This document shows, one piece after another, positions 9,188 through 17,210 of a DNA stretch of 64,000 bases (its first letter is position 1; each line of letters opens with the position of its first letter). Under the pieces are notes generated by a model. It was given only the letters and a program-made list of their open reading frames with translations, was not told the origin of the DNA and did not search any database. The position numbers and the translations under genes were made by a program. Source of the DNA: Phycisphaerae bacterium (GTDB lineage Bacteria > Planctomycetota > Phycisphaerae > UBA1845 > UTPLA1); NCBI GenBank assembly GCA_023150615.1, contig JAKLKO010000009.1, positions 85,417 to 149,416 on the forward strand, given 5' to 3'.

Positions 9188-9634
9188 ATGTGGATCACGC
9201 AACGCTCCGAACGGTTGGGGGTGTCGGGTCCTCGATGGATCCGAGTGAGCATGGCGACTGCGACGGGGTGCGCGTTCGTCGCACTCTCGTTGATGGAAAC
9301 GAGCGCCCGTCGTCCGTCCACAGCATCCGACGGGCGTTCGGGCCTGTCCCTTACCCGAGGGGACACGGTTGAATTCGCCGCGCGCGATCGCGACGCCACG
9401 GAGGGCCGAGCGATCGTCCGCGACGGCGAACCCGATGACGCCTGGAGAGCGTGGACGCCCGAGCGGCGAAGCGCCGGCCGGGTCGCGCCCCTGCTCATGC
9501 AGGTCGGTCGCGCATCCGCCCTCGGGCGTCGCGTGCCTTTCGGTGATCCTGCCTCGCCGGCCCGAACGAGCGGATGGGCGTGGCCCCTCGTCACGCAAAG
9601 TCCGCACTCGCGCGGTCCGCCGACCTGGACCTAG
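9188..9634 (+). CDS. Hypothetical protein, possibly exported (148 aa)
   Basis: ATG 9188 has GGGAG about 9 bp upstream. An internal stretch (VSMATATGCAFVALSLMETSA) could be a signal or membrane segment, and the remainder is Arg/Pro/Ser-rich with no motif. It ends convergently, overlapping the stop of the DUF4198 gene by 4 bp. Competing minus-strand frames look like shadows. It is plausible but poorly supported. Confidence 0.4.
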   Translation: MWITQRSERLGVSGPRWIRVSMATATGCAFVALSLMETSARRPSTASDGRSGLSLTRGDTVEFAARDRDATEGRAIVRDGEPDDAWRAWTPERRSAGRVAPLLMQVGRASALGRRVPFGDPASPARTSGWAWPLVTQSPHSRGPPTWT

Positions 9635-11049
9635 CGGGGGGGCCTCCCGGGCGACGGGCGCTCCGGTCCCGCCACCGTCGCCTCGATCTGCATGATCTCC
9701 TCGTCGCGCATCGCGGCCACGCGCCGACCGGCCTCTTCCAATCCCGCCTCCGGCACGCCCAGCATCTCGCGAACGAACTCCCGCCTCAAGCGGATGACGC
9801 AGGACTTCTTGCTCGTCTCATCGGTGAAGCGCGTCCGCATGCGGTCGGGCGGCGCGGTCGTCTGCCGGACGGCCGGCGCTGCCCGCGCTGGTCCGAGCGC
9901 GGCGCGGATGCCGTCGGCGACGCACGAATAGGGCGCGTCGGCGGGCGACTCGTGCACGGCGCGAAGCCGCTCGGGTGTCGCGTCGCGACCAAGCTCGCGC
10001 AGCGCGCGGCGCGTCATGCGGTATCCGGCCACGGCCCAGGGGCCGACCCGGTCGTGCGCGGCGGCGACACGTTTCAGGATCGTGGCCGGATCGTCCGGGT
10101 CCTCAGTCGGCGGACTCGGCGCTGCGGCGGCCGGCTGCGTCGATGCGGGCGCCGGCCGATCGGTCGCCTGCGCCGATGCGGGCACGGGCGTCGGGCGGAG
10201 GTCCGGCTCTCCGACGCGGATCGTCAGCGTCGCCCACCAGCTTTCCCACTCGTGATCAGGCTTGCCGTGGACGCGCTCGATGTGCTGCGCCCGCATGAAC
10301 CACCGCCCGGGGCGCAGGAGCTGGAACTTCGCCTCGCCCTTCTCATCGCTCAGAACGGTCTCGGCGAACGCATGCTCGGGGAGGCCATCGTAGCCGCTCG
10401 AGGAATACAGACCGGGCAGCGGCTGTCCGCGGAAGAGCAACCGCACGGCCACGGTCTGGCCGGCGCGCCAGCTCATCGGATCGCTGAGCGGCACCAGTTC
10501 GAGGAGATGGCCGACGGGCTGGTCGAATCCGGGACCGGAGTGCTCGACGGCGACGAACGTCTTGGCGAACTTGGTGTAGATCTCGCGAACCTTCTCGGGC
10601 TTTGGTTTGGATGCGGCGAAGTCGTTCAGCGCGGCGACGGCGTGCTCGGACTTGAGGTACTCCTCGAACTCCGCGGCCGTCATCTCGATCGGTTGCGGCT
10701 TGAGTGCGACGGCCAGCACGTGCAGGCCGGGCGCTTCGAACCGCGTCCGCGCGACGAGCTCATGGCCCATCGGCGCGTACGGCGCGATCGGTCGGCGCTG
10801 GCCGGCGTGCAGGGCGACCCACTCGGCGATGCGCTCAACGGCCACGGCGGCGACGCTCTCGGGGTAGCGTTCGACGGTGATGAAGGCCAGTTTCCGCAGT
10901 TCACCGATGCGCGCATCGTAGCGGTCGGCGACGAGAAACGAGTCGTGCCCGCGCGCGGCGCTGCCGGACAGAAACGCGGACATCAGGACCGCGGCACACG
11001 CGACCCAACGGCGCGCGGGGCTGTGGTGCTGTCGGACCGACATCGTCAT
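9631..11049 (-). CDS. Secreted DUF4198 protein fused to an FmdE-like domain
   Basis: 472 residues with an N-terminal signal peptide (VACAAVLMSAFLSGSAARGHD). The first ~290 residues match DUF4198, a periplasmic beta-sandwich family linked to nickel/cobalt uptake (HDSFLVADRY start, RAGQTVAVRLLFRGQPLPG core). A Pro/Ala/Thr linker follows. The C-terminal part (about residues 330-450) resembles the FmdE family: HDRVGPWAVAGYRMTRRALR, then SPADAPYSCVADGIRAALG. The start has AGGAG just upstream, and ATG 11043 is equally possible. It diverges from a NiCoT-like transporter gene, which supports a role in divalent metal binding or sensing; that role is inferred. Confidence 0.7.
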   Translation of the reverse strand: MTMSVRQHHSPARRWVACAAVLMSAFLSGSAARGHDSFLVADRYDARIGELRKLAFITVERYPESVAAVAVERIAEWVALHAGQRRPIAPYAPMGHELVARTRFEAPGLHVLAVALKPQPIEMTAAEFEEYLKSEHAVAALNDFAASKPKPEKVREIYTKFAKTFVAVEHSGPGFDQPVGHLLELVPLSDPMSWRAGQTVAVRLLFRGQPLPGLYSSSGYDGLPEHAFAETVLSDEKGEAKFQLLRPGRWFMRAQHIERVHGKPDHEWESWWATLTIRVGEPDLRPTPVPASAQATDRPAPASTQPAAAAPSPPTEDPDDPATILKRVAAAHDRVGPWAVAGYRMTRRALRELGRDATPERLRAVHESPADAPYSCVADGIRAALGPARAAPAVRQTTAPPDRMRTRFTDETSKKSCVIRLRREFVREMLGVPEAGLEEAGRRVAAMRDEEIMQIEATVAGPERPSPGRPPR

Positions 11050-11189
11050 CGCTCCTGAATCACGCCGACCGTGCCGGCCGGCGAGCCCATCATCTTACGC
11101 GATCCGGGACTCCTCGCGAATCGCCTCGGCGTCGGTGAATTCCGCACCGCCCGACGCTATGATCGCAGTCGACTTCGGAGCGGCGTACA

Positions 11190-11903
11190 GTGGATCCGGC
11201 GACGATCGGAATGCTCTGCGGCACGGCCGCCTTCATCGGCCTGATTCACACGCTGTTGGGGCCGGACCATTACGTACCGTTCGTGGTGATGGCGCAGGCC
11301 GGGCGCTGGTCGCTGGCGCGGACGCTGGCGATCACGATCGTCTGCGGCGCGGGGCACGTGCTGGGCAGCGTCGTACTCGGCGGCGCGGGGATCGCGCTGG
11401 GCGCGGCGATGTACCGGCTTGCGTGGATCGAGTCGATCCGCGGCGACGTGGCGGGCTGGCTGCTGCTGGGGTTCGGACTGGCGTACATGGCGTGGGGCGT
11501 TCGTCGCGCGGTCCGTAACCGGCCGCACTCTCACGTACACAGCCACGCGGACGGCACAGTGCACGCGCACGAGCATACGCATCATCGCGAGCACGCGCAC
11601 GCGCACGCCGACGAGGCCGCGCCGTCGATGACGCCGTGGATCCTGTTTACGATCTTCGTCTTCGGTCCGTGCGAACCGCTCATTCCGCTGCTGATGTACC
11701 CGGCCGCCAGGCACAGCCCTCTCGGCGTCGCAGCGGTGACGCTGGTCTTCGGCGTGGTGACGATCGCGACGATGACGGCGGTGGTTTGGGCGGCGTATTG
11801 CGGGCTGATGCGATTGCACGCGGCGCGGATGGCAAGGTATTCCCACGCGGCGGCGGGTTTCGCGCTCGCCGCCTGCGGACTGGCGGTCACGCTGGGGCTG
11901 TAG
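11190..11903 (+). CDS. NiCoT/RcnA-like divalent metal transporter with His-rich loop
   Basis: 237 residues from GTG 11190 (GGAG 9 bp upstream) with about six transmembrane segments. The first helix carries HTLLGPDH, the H(x)5DH variant typical of the UreH/RcnA/NiCoT group. A central cytoplasmic loop is very His-rich (HSHVHSHADG, HAHEHTHHREHAHAHADE, about residues 115-140), as in RcnA nickel/cobalt exporters. Substrate and direction cannot be fixed from sequence. It is divergent from the DUF4198-FmdE gene with about 140 bp between starts, so shared regulation is likely. Confidence 0.8.
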   Translation: MDPATIGMLCGTAAFIGLIHTLLGPDHYVPFVVMAQAGRWSLARTLAITIVCGAGHVLGSVVLGGAGIALGAAMYRLAWIESIRGDVAGWLLLGFGLAYMAWGVRRAVRNRPHSHVHSHADGTVHAHEHTHHREHAHAHADEAAPSMTPWILFTIFVFGPCEPLIPLLMYPAARHSPLGVAAVTLVFGVVTIATMTAVVWAAYCGLMRLHAARMARYSHAAAGFALAACGLAVTLGL

Positions 11904-12222
11904 ATGGCGGCGAGATGGCTGCTCCGGTGAGAGGGTTTTCCGTCCTCCGCCGGTTTGCAGGCGATTCCTCCGCCCGGCTGACGTCGAGGAGCGTGCGAGA
12001 GATATTCGAGAGCGGCAGCGCCCGGCCGGCACAATGCAGCACGTCGGATCCGAGCATCATCGACAGCGCGCTCGCGCGGCTCGTCGTTCCGGTCGGACAG
12101 CGGTTGAGCTCGAGGAGAAGCACGTCCTGTGACGGCGCGTATGCCGACTTTGGGCGGGCGCGCCACGTCGGCGGCGGCCCGCCGGTCTCGATGAGCTTGC
12201 GAAGCTGCTGCCTGCCCGGACC
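11904..12222. other. Intergenic stretch, possible decayed gene
   Basis: About 320 bp. A minus-strand frame (11887-12237) reads QQLRKLIETGG ... LLLELNRCPTG and has plausible composition, but it overlaps the transporter end and has no good start. It may be a fragment. Nothing else was seen. Confidence 0.3.
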
Positions 12223-12648
12223 GTGCGGACTGCCCATCCATCGGGTTCGTCCCTGCGGATTGACCAGGAACGCCTCCCGCGCTGCAACAACGGAGGACGA
12301 CCGACGCGATTTCGAGTCGGGATCGAACGCGGCGGCTTCGGGTTTCTCGAGAATGGTCGGATGATGCTGGGCATCGATCGGTCGAAGCGCGAGGCGATCA
12401 TCCTCGGCGTGGATGACAAGGACGGCATGGCACTGATGCAGATGTGGGGCGAGAAGGATGGCACGGCCGAGCGGGCCGGCTTCGCCCTGACGCGGGACGG
12501 CGCGACGCTGATGAAGGTGTCGAACGAGTCGGGGTTCGAGCGGTTCGTGCTGAGGACGCAGGGGGCCGACTCGGCCGCGTATCTGATCGGCGATCCGAAG
12601 GCGGGGGCGTTCAAGGATGTGCTGCCCAAGCTGGCCGGTGCGGCCTGA
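12223..12648 (+). CDS. Hypothetical protein (about 141 aa)
   Basis: From about residue 30 the frame reads as a beta-rich domain: GIERGGFGFLENG, MMLGIDRSKREAIILGVDDK, then DGTAERAGFALTRDGATLMKV. It has repeated short 'D/E-G' turns and ends in DVLPKLAGAA. The N-terminal 30 residues look less natural, so the true start may be later (for example ATG 12361). It lies convergent with asnS. No family is recognised. Confidence 0.5.
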   Translation: MRTAHPSGSSLRIDQERLPRCNNGGRPTRFRVGIERGGFGFLENGRMMLGIDRSKREAIILGVDDKDGMALMQMWGEKDGTAERAGFALTRDGATLMKVSNESGFERFVLRTQGADSAAYLIGDPKAGAFKDVLPKLAGAA

Positions 12649-12676
12649 CGACGGCCGATCCGGCGGACGGGGGCCC

Positions 12677-14179
12677 CTACGGATAGATCTTCCCCATCAT
12701 CCGCGGGTACGGGATCGTCTCGCGGATGTGCTTCAGGCCGCAGAGCCACGCCAGCGTCCGCTCCACGCCCAGGCCGAAGCCGCCGTGCGGCACCGTGCCG
12801 TAGCGCCGCAGGTCGAGGTACCACTCGTAGTCCGCCTCGTTCAGCCCGTCCTCGTGGATTCGATCCCGCAGCGTCGTCAGGTCCTCCTCGCGCTGGCTGC
12901 CGCCAATGATCTCGCCGTAGCCGTCCGGGGCGAGCAGGTCAACGTTGTTGACGCGCGTGCGGTCCTCCGCGTTCAACTTCATGTAGAACGCCTTGCAGCC
13001 CTTCGGATAGTGCGTCACGAAGACGGGGCGGTCGTGCAGTCGGCTGATGATCGTCTCGTCGCTGCCGCCGAGGTCACCGTTCGGGTCGAAGTTCGCCGCG
13101 AGCTGCATGTGGTGCGGGATGTTCTGCACCTCCACCTCCAGATCCGCGAGCTCCTCGCGCAGGTCCGCCGCGTCGGCCGCGAGCTTTTCCTTCTGCCATT
13201 CCTTCACGCCGCCGGCCTTGGCCTGCGTTTCCTTTTCAGCGATGAGCTTCTGCACCTCCGCGATCCGCGCCGACTTCTGCGCGAGATCGCGCTCCAGCAG
13301 CTCCCGCGCCTTCGGTCCGCGCAGGATCTCGGCCGCCTGCCGGTGCGTGATGCGGTAGAACGGCGCCCGGATCCGCTCGAGCGCGGCGACGTCGCGCCCG
13401 AGGAACTCCAGGTCGGCGCGATGGTCGCTGAGAACGCGCTGCACGATGGAGCAGATGAAGTCCTCGGCCACCGCGATCACCGCGTCAAGATCGGCGTAGG
13501 CGATCTCGGGCTCGACCATCCAGAATTCGGTGAGGTGTCGCCGCGTCTTGCTCTTTTCGGCGCGGAACGTCGGGCCGAAGCAATAGACCTTGCCGAAGGC
13601 CATGCAGGCGGCCTCGACGTAGAGCTGACCGGTCTGCGCGAGGAAGACCGGCTCGCCGAAGTAGTCGACGGAAAAGAGCGTCTGGCTGCCTTCGCCGGCG
13701 GAGGGGGCGAAGATGGGCGTGTCGATGAGCGTGTAGCCGTTGCGGTTGAAGTAGCCGCGGATCTCATCGACGAGCGTGTGTCGCACGCGGAGGATGTGCC
13801 ACTGCCGCCGGGAGCGGAAGTGCAGGTGTCGGTGGCGAAAAAGGAAGTCGATGCCGTGCGGCTTGGGCGTGATGGGGTAGTTCTCGGCGTTCTGTACGAT
13901 CTCAACGTGCGTGACGGTCAGCTCGTGCCCGCCGACCTGCTTCGGGTCCGCCCGGACGACGCCGGTAACGCGAAGCGAAGACTCCTGCCCGAGGCGGCGG
14001 CAGTCCTCGAAGAACGAGTCCGTGTCCGGGCCCCGGGCGACGACGCACTGGCAGAGGCCGGTGCCGTCGCGCACGACGAGAAACACGAGCTTGCCCGAGT
14101 CGCGCCTGTGGTAGAGCCAGCCCTGGAGCGTGACGGTCTGGCCGACGTGACGAGACAGGTCGACGATGGATACGATCAC
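12677..14179 (-). CDS. asnS: Asparaginyl-tRNA synthetase with a coiled-coil insertion
   Basis: About 500 residues from GTG 14179, preceded by GGAGG. The N-terminal OB-fold anticodon-binding domain begins VGQTVTLQGWLYHRRDSGK. The class IIb catalytic core has motif 2 (FRAEKSKTRRHLTEFWM) and motif 3 (GGFGLGVERTLAW), and SDETIISRLHDRPVFVTHYP fits AsnRS. Between motifs 2 and 3, about residues 292-356, there is a highly charged Lys/Glu/Ala-rich helical insertion (LAQKSARIAEVQKLIAEKE ... DLREELADLEVEVQ). It makes the protein longer than the usual ~430-470 residues. It attaches Asn to tRNA-Asn and is essential where present. Confidence 0.93.
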   Translation of the reverse strand: MIVSIVDLSRHVGQTVTLQGWLYHRRDSGKLVFLVVRDGTGLCQCVVARGPDTDSFFEDCRRLGQESSLRVTGVVRADPKQVGGHELTVTHVEIVQNAENYPITPKPHGIDFLFRHRHLHFRSRRQWHILRVRHTLVDEIRGYFNRNGYTLIDTPIFAPSAGEGSQTLFSVDYFGEPVFLAQTGQLYVEAACMAFGKVYCFGPTFRAEKSKTRRHLTEFWMVEPEIAYADLDAVIAVAEDFICSIVQRVLSDHRADLEFLGRDVAALERIRAPFYRITHRQAAEILRGPKARELLERDLAQKSARIAEVQKLIAEKETQAKAGGVKEWQKEKLAADAADLREELADLEVEVQNIPHHMQLAANFDPNGDLGGSDETIISRLHDRPVFVTHYPKGCKAFYMKLNAEDRTRVNNVDLLAPDGYGEIIGGSQREEDLTTLRDRIHEDGLNEADYEWYLDLRRYGTVPHGGFGLGVERTLAWLCGLKHIRETIPYPRMMGKIYP

Positions 14180-14320
14180 GCGTTGATGACCTCCGCTTTC
14201 GGTTGGTGAATGCCCGGTCGCGCGCGACGCCGACCGGATCGGCCGGGACCGGATTCGATCCGGCACGGCCGAGGCATTCTAACGGCTTGCGAGCGGAGTC
14301 GTTATCGGGAGGACGGAGCC

Positions 14321-14491
14321 ATGCGCGTCGCGTTCCGCATCTTCAAGAGTTCGACGAAGAGCTGGGAAAAGCTCTTTGCCGAGGTTGCCGAGTTTGCCTC
14401 CAACGTCGGCCGGGAAAACCTGATCACCATTTCGCACTCGGAGGACCAGAACTCGGGAGTCGTGACCGTGTGGTATTGGTCAAGAACCTAG
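14321..14491 (+). CDS. Small conserved-looking protein (56 aa)
   Basis: ATG 14321 follows GGGAGGACGGAGCC, a strong ribosome site. The peptide starts MRVAFRIFKSSTKSWEKLFAE and ends TVWYWSRT. It reads as a compact alpha/beta protein: a strand, an amphipathic helix with SWEKLFAEVAEFAS, then two strands (LITISHSED, GVVTVWYW). No signal peptide or Cys is present. The composition and ribosome site make it a real gene; the function is unknown. Confidence 0.72.
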   Translation: MRVAFRIFKSSTKSWEKLFAEVAEFASNVGRENLITISHSEDQNSGVVTVWYWSRT

Positions 14492-14576
14492 CGGGGCCGA
14501 TCCGGTACGGCCCGCCGCACGGTACGAGCGGCGTCGGGTGCTTGCCGCCCCGCGGTCGCGCGCCCATCATGCTCGC

Positions 14577-14960
14577 ATGTACACGCTGCTGGTGATCTTC
14601 CTGGGCAGCGGCGTCGGCGGCGTTTGTCGTTATGCGCTCGGTGGCTGGGTGCAGCGCGCGACGGGGAGTCTCTTTCCGGTCGGAACGCTCGCCGTCAATC
14701 TGCTGGGCTGCCTGGTGATCGGCGCGCTTGCAGCGCGCTTCGCCGGGCCTCAGCTTGTGCGGCCGGAGATTCGCCTCGGACTTCTCATCGGCGTCCTCGG
14801 CGGATTTACGACGTTTTCGTCGTTCGCGTTCGAGACGCTCTCGCTCGTCAATGACCGCGAGTTCGGTCGCGCGGCGCTCAATCTCCTCCTCACCAACGCA
14901 CTTTGTCTCACCGCCGTCTGGTTCGGCTACCGGGCCGGCGTGCGCTGGTTCGGGGCCTGA
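14577..14960 (+). CDS. crcB: Fluoride channel CrcB/Fluc
   Basis: 127 residues with four hydrophobic helices. The start VIFLGSGVGGVCRYALGGW, the NLLGCLVIGALA segment (pore Asn) and GVLGGFTTFSSFAFET (the TTFSTF/Na-site motif) are diagnostic of CrcB, a dual-topology fluoride exporter. It is the first gene of a crcB-DUF190-esterase run with 2-bp spacing to DUF190. I looked for a fluoride riboswitch upstream and could not find one. Confidence 0.93.
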   Translation: MYTLLVIFLGSGVGGVCRYALGGWVQRATGSLFPVGTLAVNLLGCLVIGALAARFAGPQLVRPEIRLGLLIGVLGGFTTFSSFAFETLSLVNDREFGRAALNLLLTNALCLTAVWFGYRAGVRWFGA

Positions 14961-14962
14961 CC

Positions 14963-15301
14963 ATGACCATTCCGCAGGACGGATGCCTGTTGCGAGTCTT
15001 TCTGGGCGAGAGCGATCGCTGGCAAGGCCGTCCGCTGTACGAGGCGATCGTTCTCAAGGCCCGGGAGCAGCATCTCGCCGGCGCGACCGTCCTGCGCGGA
15101 CCGATGGGCTTCGGCAAGCGGAGTCGCCTGCACACGGCAAAGGTGCTGCGGCTCAGCGAGGACCTGCCGATCGTCATCGAGATCGTCGATTCGCAGGAGA
15201 AGATCGATGCATTTCTGCCGCTGCTGGATGAGATGATCGGCGACGGCCTGGTGACGGTCGAGCGCGTGAAGGTGTTGCGTTACCGGGCGGCGCCGCAATG
15301 A
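14963..15301 (+). CDS. DUF190 family protein, CrcB partner
   Basis: 112 residues (DCLLRVFLGE-like QDGCLLRVFLGESDRWQG, YEAIVLKAREQHLAGATVLRG, then LSEDLPIVIEIVDSQEKI) match DUF190, a small trimeric PII-like cytoplasmic fold repeatedly found next to crcB. A modulatory role on the channel is suspected but not proven for the family. It starts 2 bp after crcB and its stop overlaps the next start (ATGA), so it is co-translated. Confidence 0.9.
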   Translation: MTIPQDGCLLRVFLGESDRWQGRPLYEAIVLKAREQHLAGATVLRGPMGFGKRSRLHTAKVLRLSEDLPIVIEIVDSQEKIDAFLPLLDEMIGDGLVTVERVKVLRYRAAPQ

Positions 15302-16389
15302 GCCGCGCGCTGTTCGGCTGCCGCCCGATGATTGCCGGCCTGCTCATCGCGACGGTGCCGCTCATGTCCGGATCGGCTTTCGCACAGAACCGGGCGCACG
15401 AGGCCCAGCGACGCGCCGCGTCCGCGCCCGCCCTGCCCGAGGGCTTCGTCGCCAAGGAACTGAAGACGTCCGACGGCCAGGTGCGCCGCTACGCGCTGTT
15501 TCTCCCGCGGAACTACGACGCGAAGAAGAAGTGGCCGGTCATCCTGTTTCTGCACGGCAGCGCTGAGAGCGGCACGGACGGCATCCGCCACACGCAGGTC
15601 GGACTCGGCCCGTTTCTCTGGCGGCATCGCAAGACGTGTCCGATGATCGGGATCTTCCCGCAGGGCCGCACGTGGTTTCGCGGAGCGGAAGCCCGCGCCG
15701 TCTTCGAGATCCTCGACGCCACGATGCAGGAATACTCGGCCGATCCCGATCGCGTCTATCTGACCGGCCTGTCGATGGGCGGCTTCGGCACGTGGGAACT
15801 GGCGATGATCCGCCCGGACCTCTTTGCGGCCATCGTGCCGATCTGCGGCGGAGCGCAGCTCGATGCGCTGCACAATCTGGTCAAGATGCCGATCTGGTGC
15901 TTCCACGGCGCGCTGGATGATCGCGTGCCCGTACAGCTCTCCGGCGACCTGATCGCCAAGCTCAAGAAGCTCGGCGCCAAGCCCAAGTTCACCGTCTTTC
16001 CGAAGACCGGCCACGTCTGCTGGGACGAGGCGTACGAGACGAAGGACCTGTTCCGCTGGCTGCTCAAGCAGCGCCGTCCGCGCCCGCCGAGCCGACTCGT
16101 CATCAGCATGGACCTCGAGTGGTGTCCGGTCCCGACGACGCTGTGGTGGGTCCGCGTCGAGCAGGCCGAGCCGGGGGCGAAGTCCATCCGCGTGTCGGCC
16201 GAGGTCCAGCCGCAGGGCACGGTCGAGCTGAACACCGAAGGCGTGCAGGCCTGCTCGCTCGTCTTTGACGAGAGCGTCGAGAGAACCGAAACCCCGGCCC
16301 GCGTGGTGTGGAACGGCCGGCCAGCGTATGAGGGGCCGTGGAAGGCGCGGATTCCGCTGACGCGCGCGGATTCGGACGCGCCGCGTTAG
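15298..16389 (+). CDS. Secreted alpha/beta-hydrolase (PHB-depolymerase/phospholipase-like esterase)
   Basis: 363 residues with a signal peptide (MIAGLLIATVPLMSGSAFA-Q). The hydrolase core shows YALFLPRNYDAKKKWPVILFLHG, the nucleophile elbow GLSMGGFGTWE, an acid in HGALDDRVP and the His in TGHVCWD, i.e. a complete Ser-Asp-His triad. This is the predicted-peptidase/LpqC-like group of secreted esterases. A ~100-residue beta domain follows the hydrolase. It overlaps DUF190 by 4 bp, but a functional link to fluoride is not obvious. Confidence 0.85.
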   Translation: MSRALFGCRPMIAGLLIATVPLMSGSAFAQNRAHEAQRRAASAPALPEGFVAKELKTSDGQVRRYALFLPRNYDAKKKWPVILFLHGSAESGTDGIRHTQVGLGPFLWRHRKTCPMIGIFPQGRTWFRGAEARAVFEILDATMQEYSADPDRVYLTGLSMGGFGTWELAMIRPDLFAAIVPICGGAQLDALHNLVKMPIWCFHGALDDRVPVQLSGDLIAKLKKLGAKPKFTVFPKTGHVCWDEAYETKDLFRWLLKQRRPRPPSRLVISMDLEWCPVPTTLWWVRVEQAEPGAKSIRVSAEVQPQGTVELNTEGVQACSLVFDESVERTETPARVVWNGRPAYEGPWKARIPLTRADSDAPR

Positions 16390-16428
16390 AATGGATGGGT
16401 CGCCCCGCGAAGAAAGGGAGTACGGCCC

Positions 16429-17100
16429 ATGGCGAAATCGACCCTCAAGCGTCGCCGCAGCACCGCGACATCACGGAAGAAGCACTCGGTTTCGCCCCTG
16501 CTGGCGTCACAGGTTCCCGCGGCCGTCCGCGCGTTTTGCGCGCCATCGGGGACGGCGCGGTTTGCGGCCGGCAAGCGGCTCTGCGCGACGGCCGAGCGAC
16601 ATCCGGCGCGCGTCTATCCGCATTTCGACGCGATCGCCGCACGGCTCGACAGCGACAATCAGATCGTGCAGTGGAACGCGATGCAGATCCTCTCGCGGCT
16701 CGCACCGGTCGACAAGGCACGGAAGCTCGATGCGCTCGTCGGTGCATTCGCCGCGTTCGTTCGCGGACGCAGCCTCGTCAGCGCCGTGAACTCGATTGCG
16801 GGACTGTGTCGCATCGCCGCCGCGCGGCCGGACCTGATGGATCGCGTCATCCCGGGCGTGCTCGCCGTCGAGCGCGCGACCTATCGAACGTCCGAGTGCC
16901 GGAACGTGGCGATCGGTCGGGCGCTGGCCGGGCTGCGGACGATTGCGTCGATGGTCTTGCATCGGGCGGATGTGGCCGCGTTCGTGCGCCGGCAAGCGCG
17001 CAATTCGCGCCCGGGCGTGGCGCGGGAGGCCCATTCGCTCATCAACGGCTGGCAGAGCGACTCCGGCTTTGCGAAGGTGGACAGGTCCGCGCCGGCCTGA
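16429..17100 (+). CDS. HEAT-repeat-like hypothetical protein
   Basis: 223 residues with AAGGGAG upstream. After a basic N-terminal tail (KSTLKRRRSTATSRKK) the protein is all-helical with repeated ~35-residue units such as VQWNAMQILSRLAPVDK, SAVNSIAGLCRIAAARPDL and NVAIGRALAGLRTIASM. This resembles HEAT/Armadillo-type repeats. No catalytic motif or export signal is seen. A role as a nucleic-acid or protein-binding scaffold is inferred from the fold only. Confidence 0.65.
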   Translation: MAKSTLKRRRSTATSRKKHSVSPLLASQVPAAVRAFCAPSGTARFAAGKRLCATAERHPARVYPHFDAIAARLDSDNQIVQWNAMQILSRLAPVDKARKLDALVGAFAAFVRGRSLVSAVNSIAGLCRIAAARPDLMDRVIPGVLAVERATYRTSECRNVAIGRALAGLRTIASMVLHRADVAAFVRRQARNSRPGVAREAHSLINGWQSDSGFAKVDRSAPA

Positions 17101-17210
17101 ACCGGCGACCGGCAATACGCGCGGCCGGGGGACGTTTGGCGCGCTGGGTCGTGCTGCAGCGGAAGCGCGAACGAAGCATGCATCCGTTTCATGCGGCCGC
17201 GGGGCGGACG

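Noticed and set aside
8119..9594. 491-codon minus-strand frame over mgtC
   Set aside because: It covers the recognised mgtC gene and is Arg/Asp-rich shadow sequence.
9574..11058. 494-codon plus-strand frame opposite the DUF4198-FmdE gene
   Set aside because: It is a shadow of a gene with a signal peptide and two domains on the minus strand.
12617..14209. 530-codon plus-strand frame opposite asnS
   Set aside because: It is the antisense of a class II synthetase with all motifs intact.
14492..14576. Fluoride riboswitch upstream of crcB
   Set aside because: The conserved GGxGAUGG..pseudoknot core could not be found in the 85 bp available.
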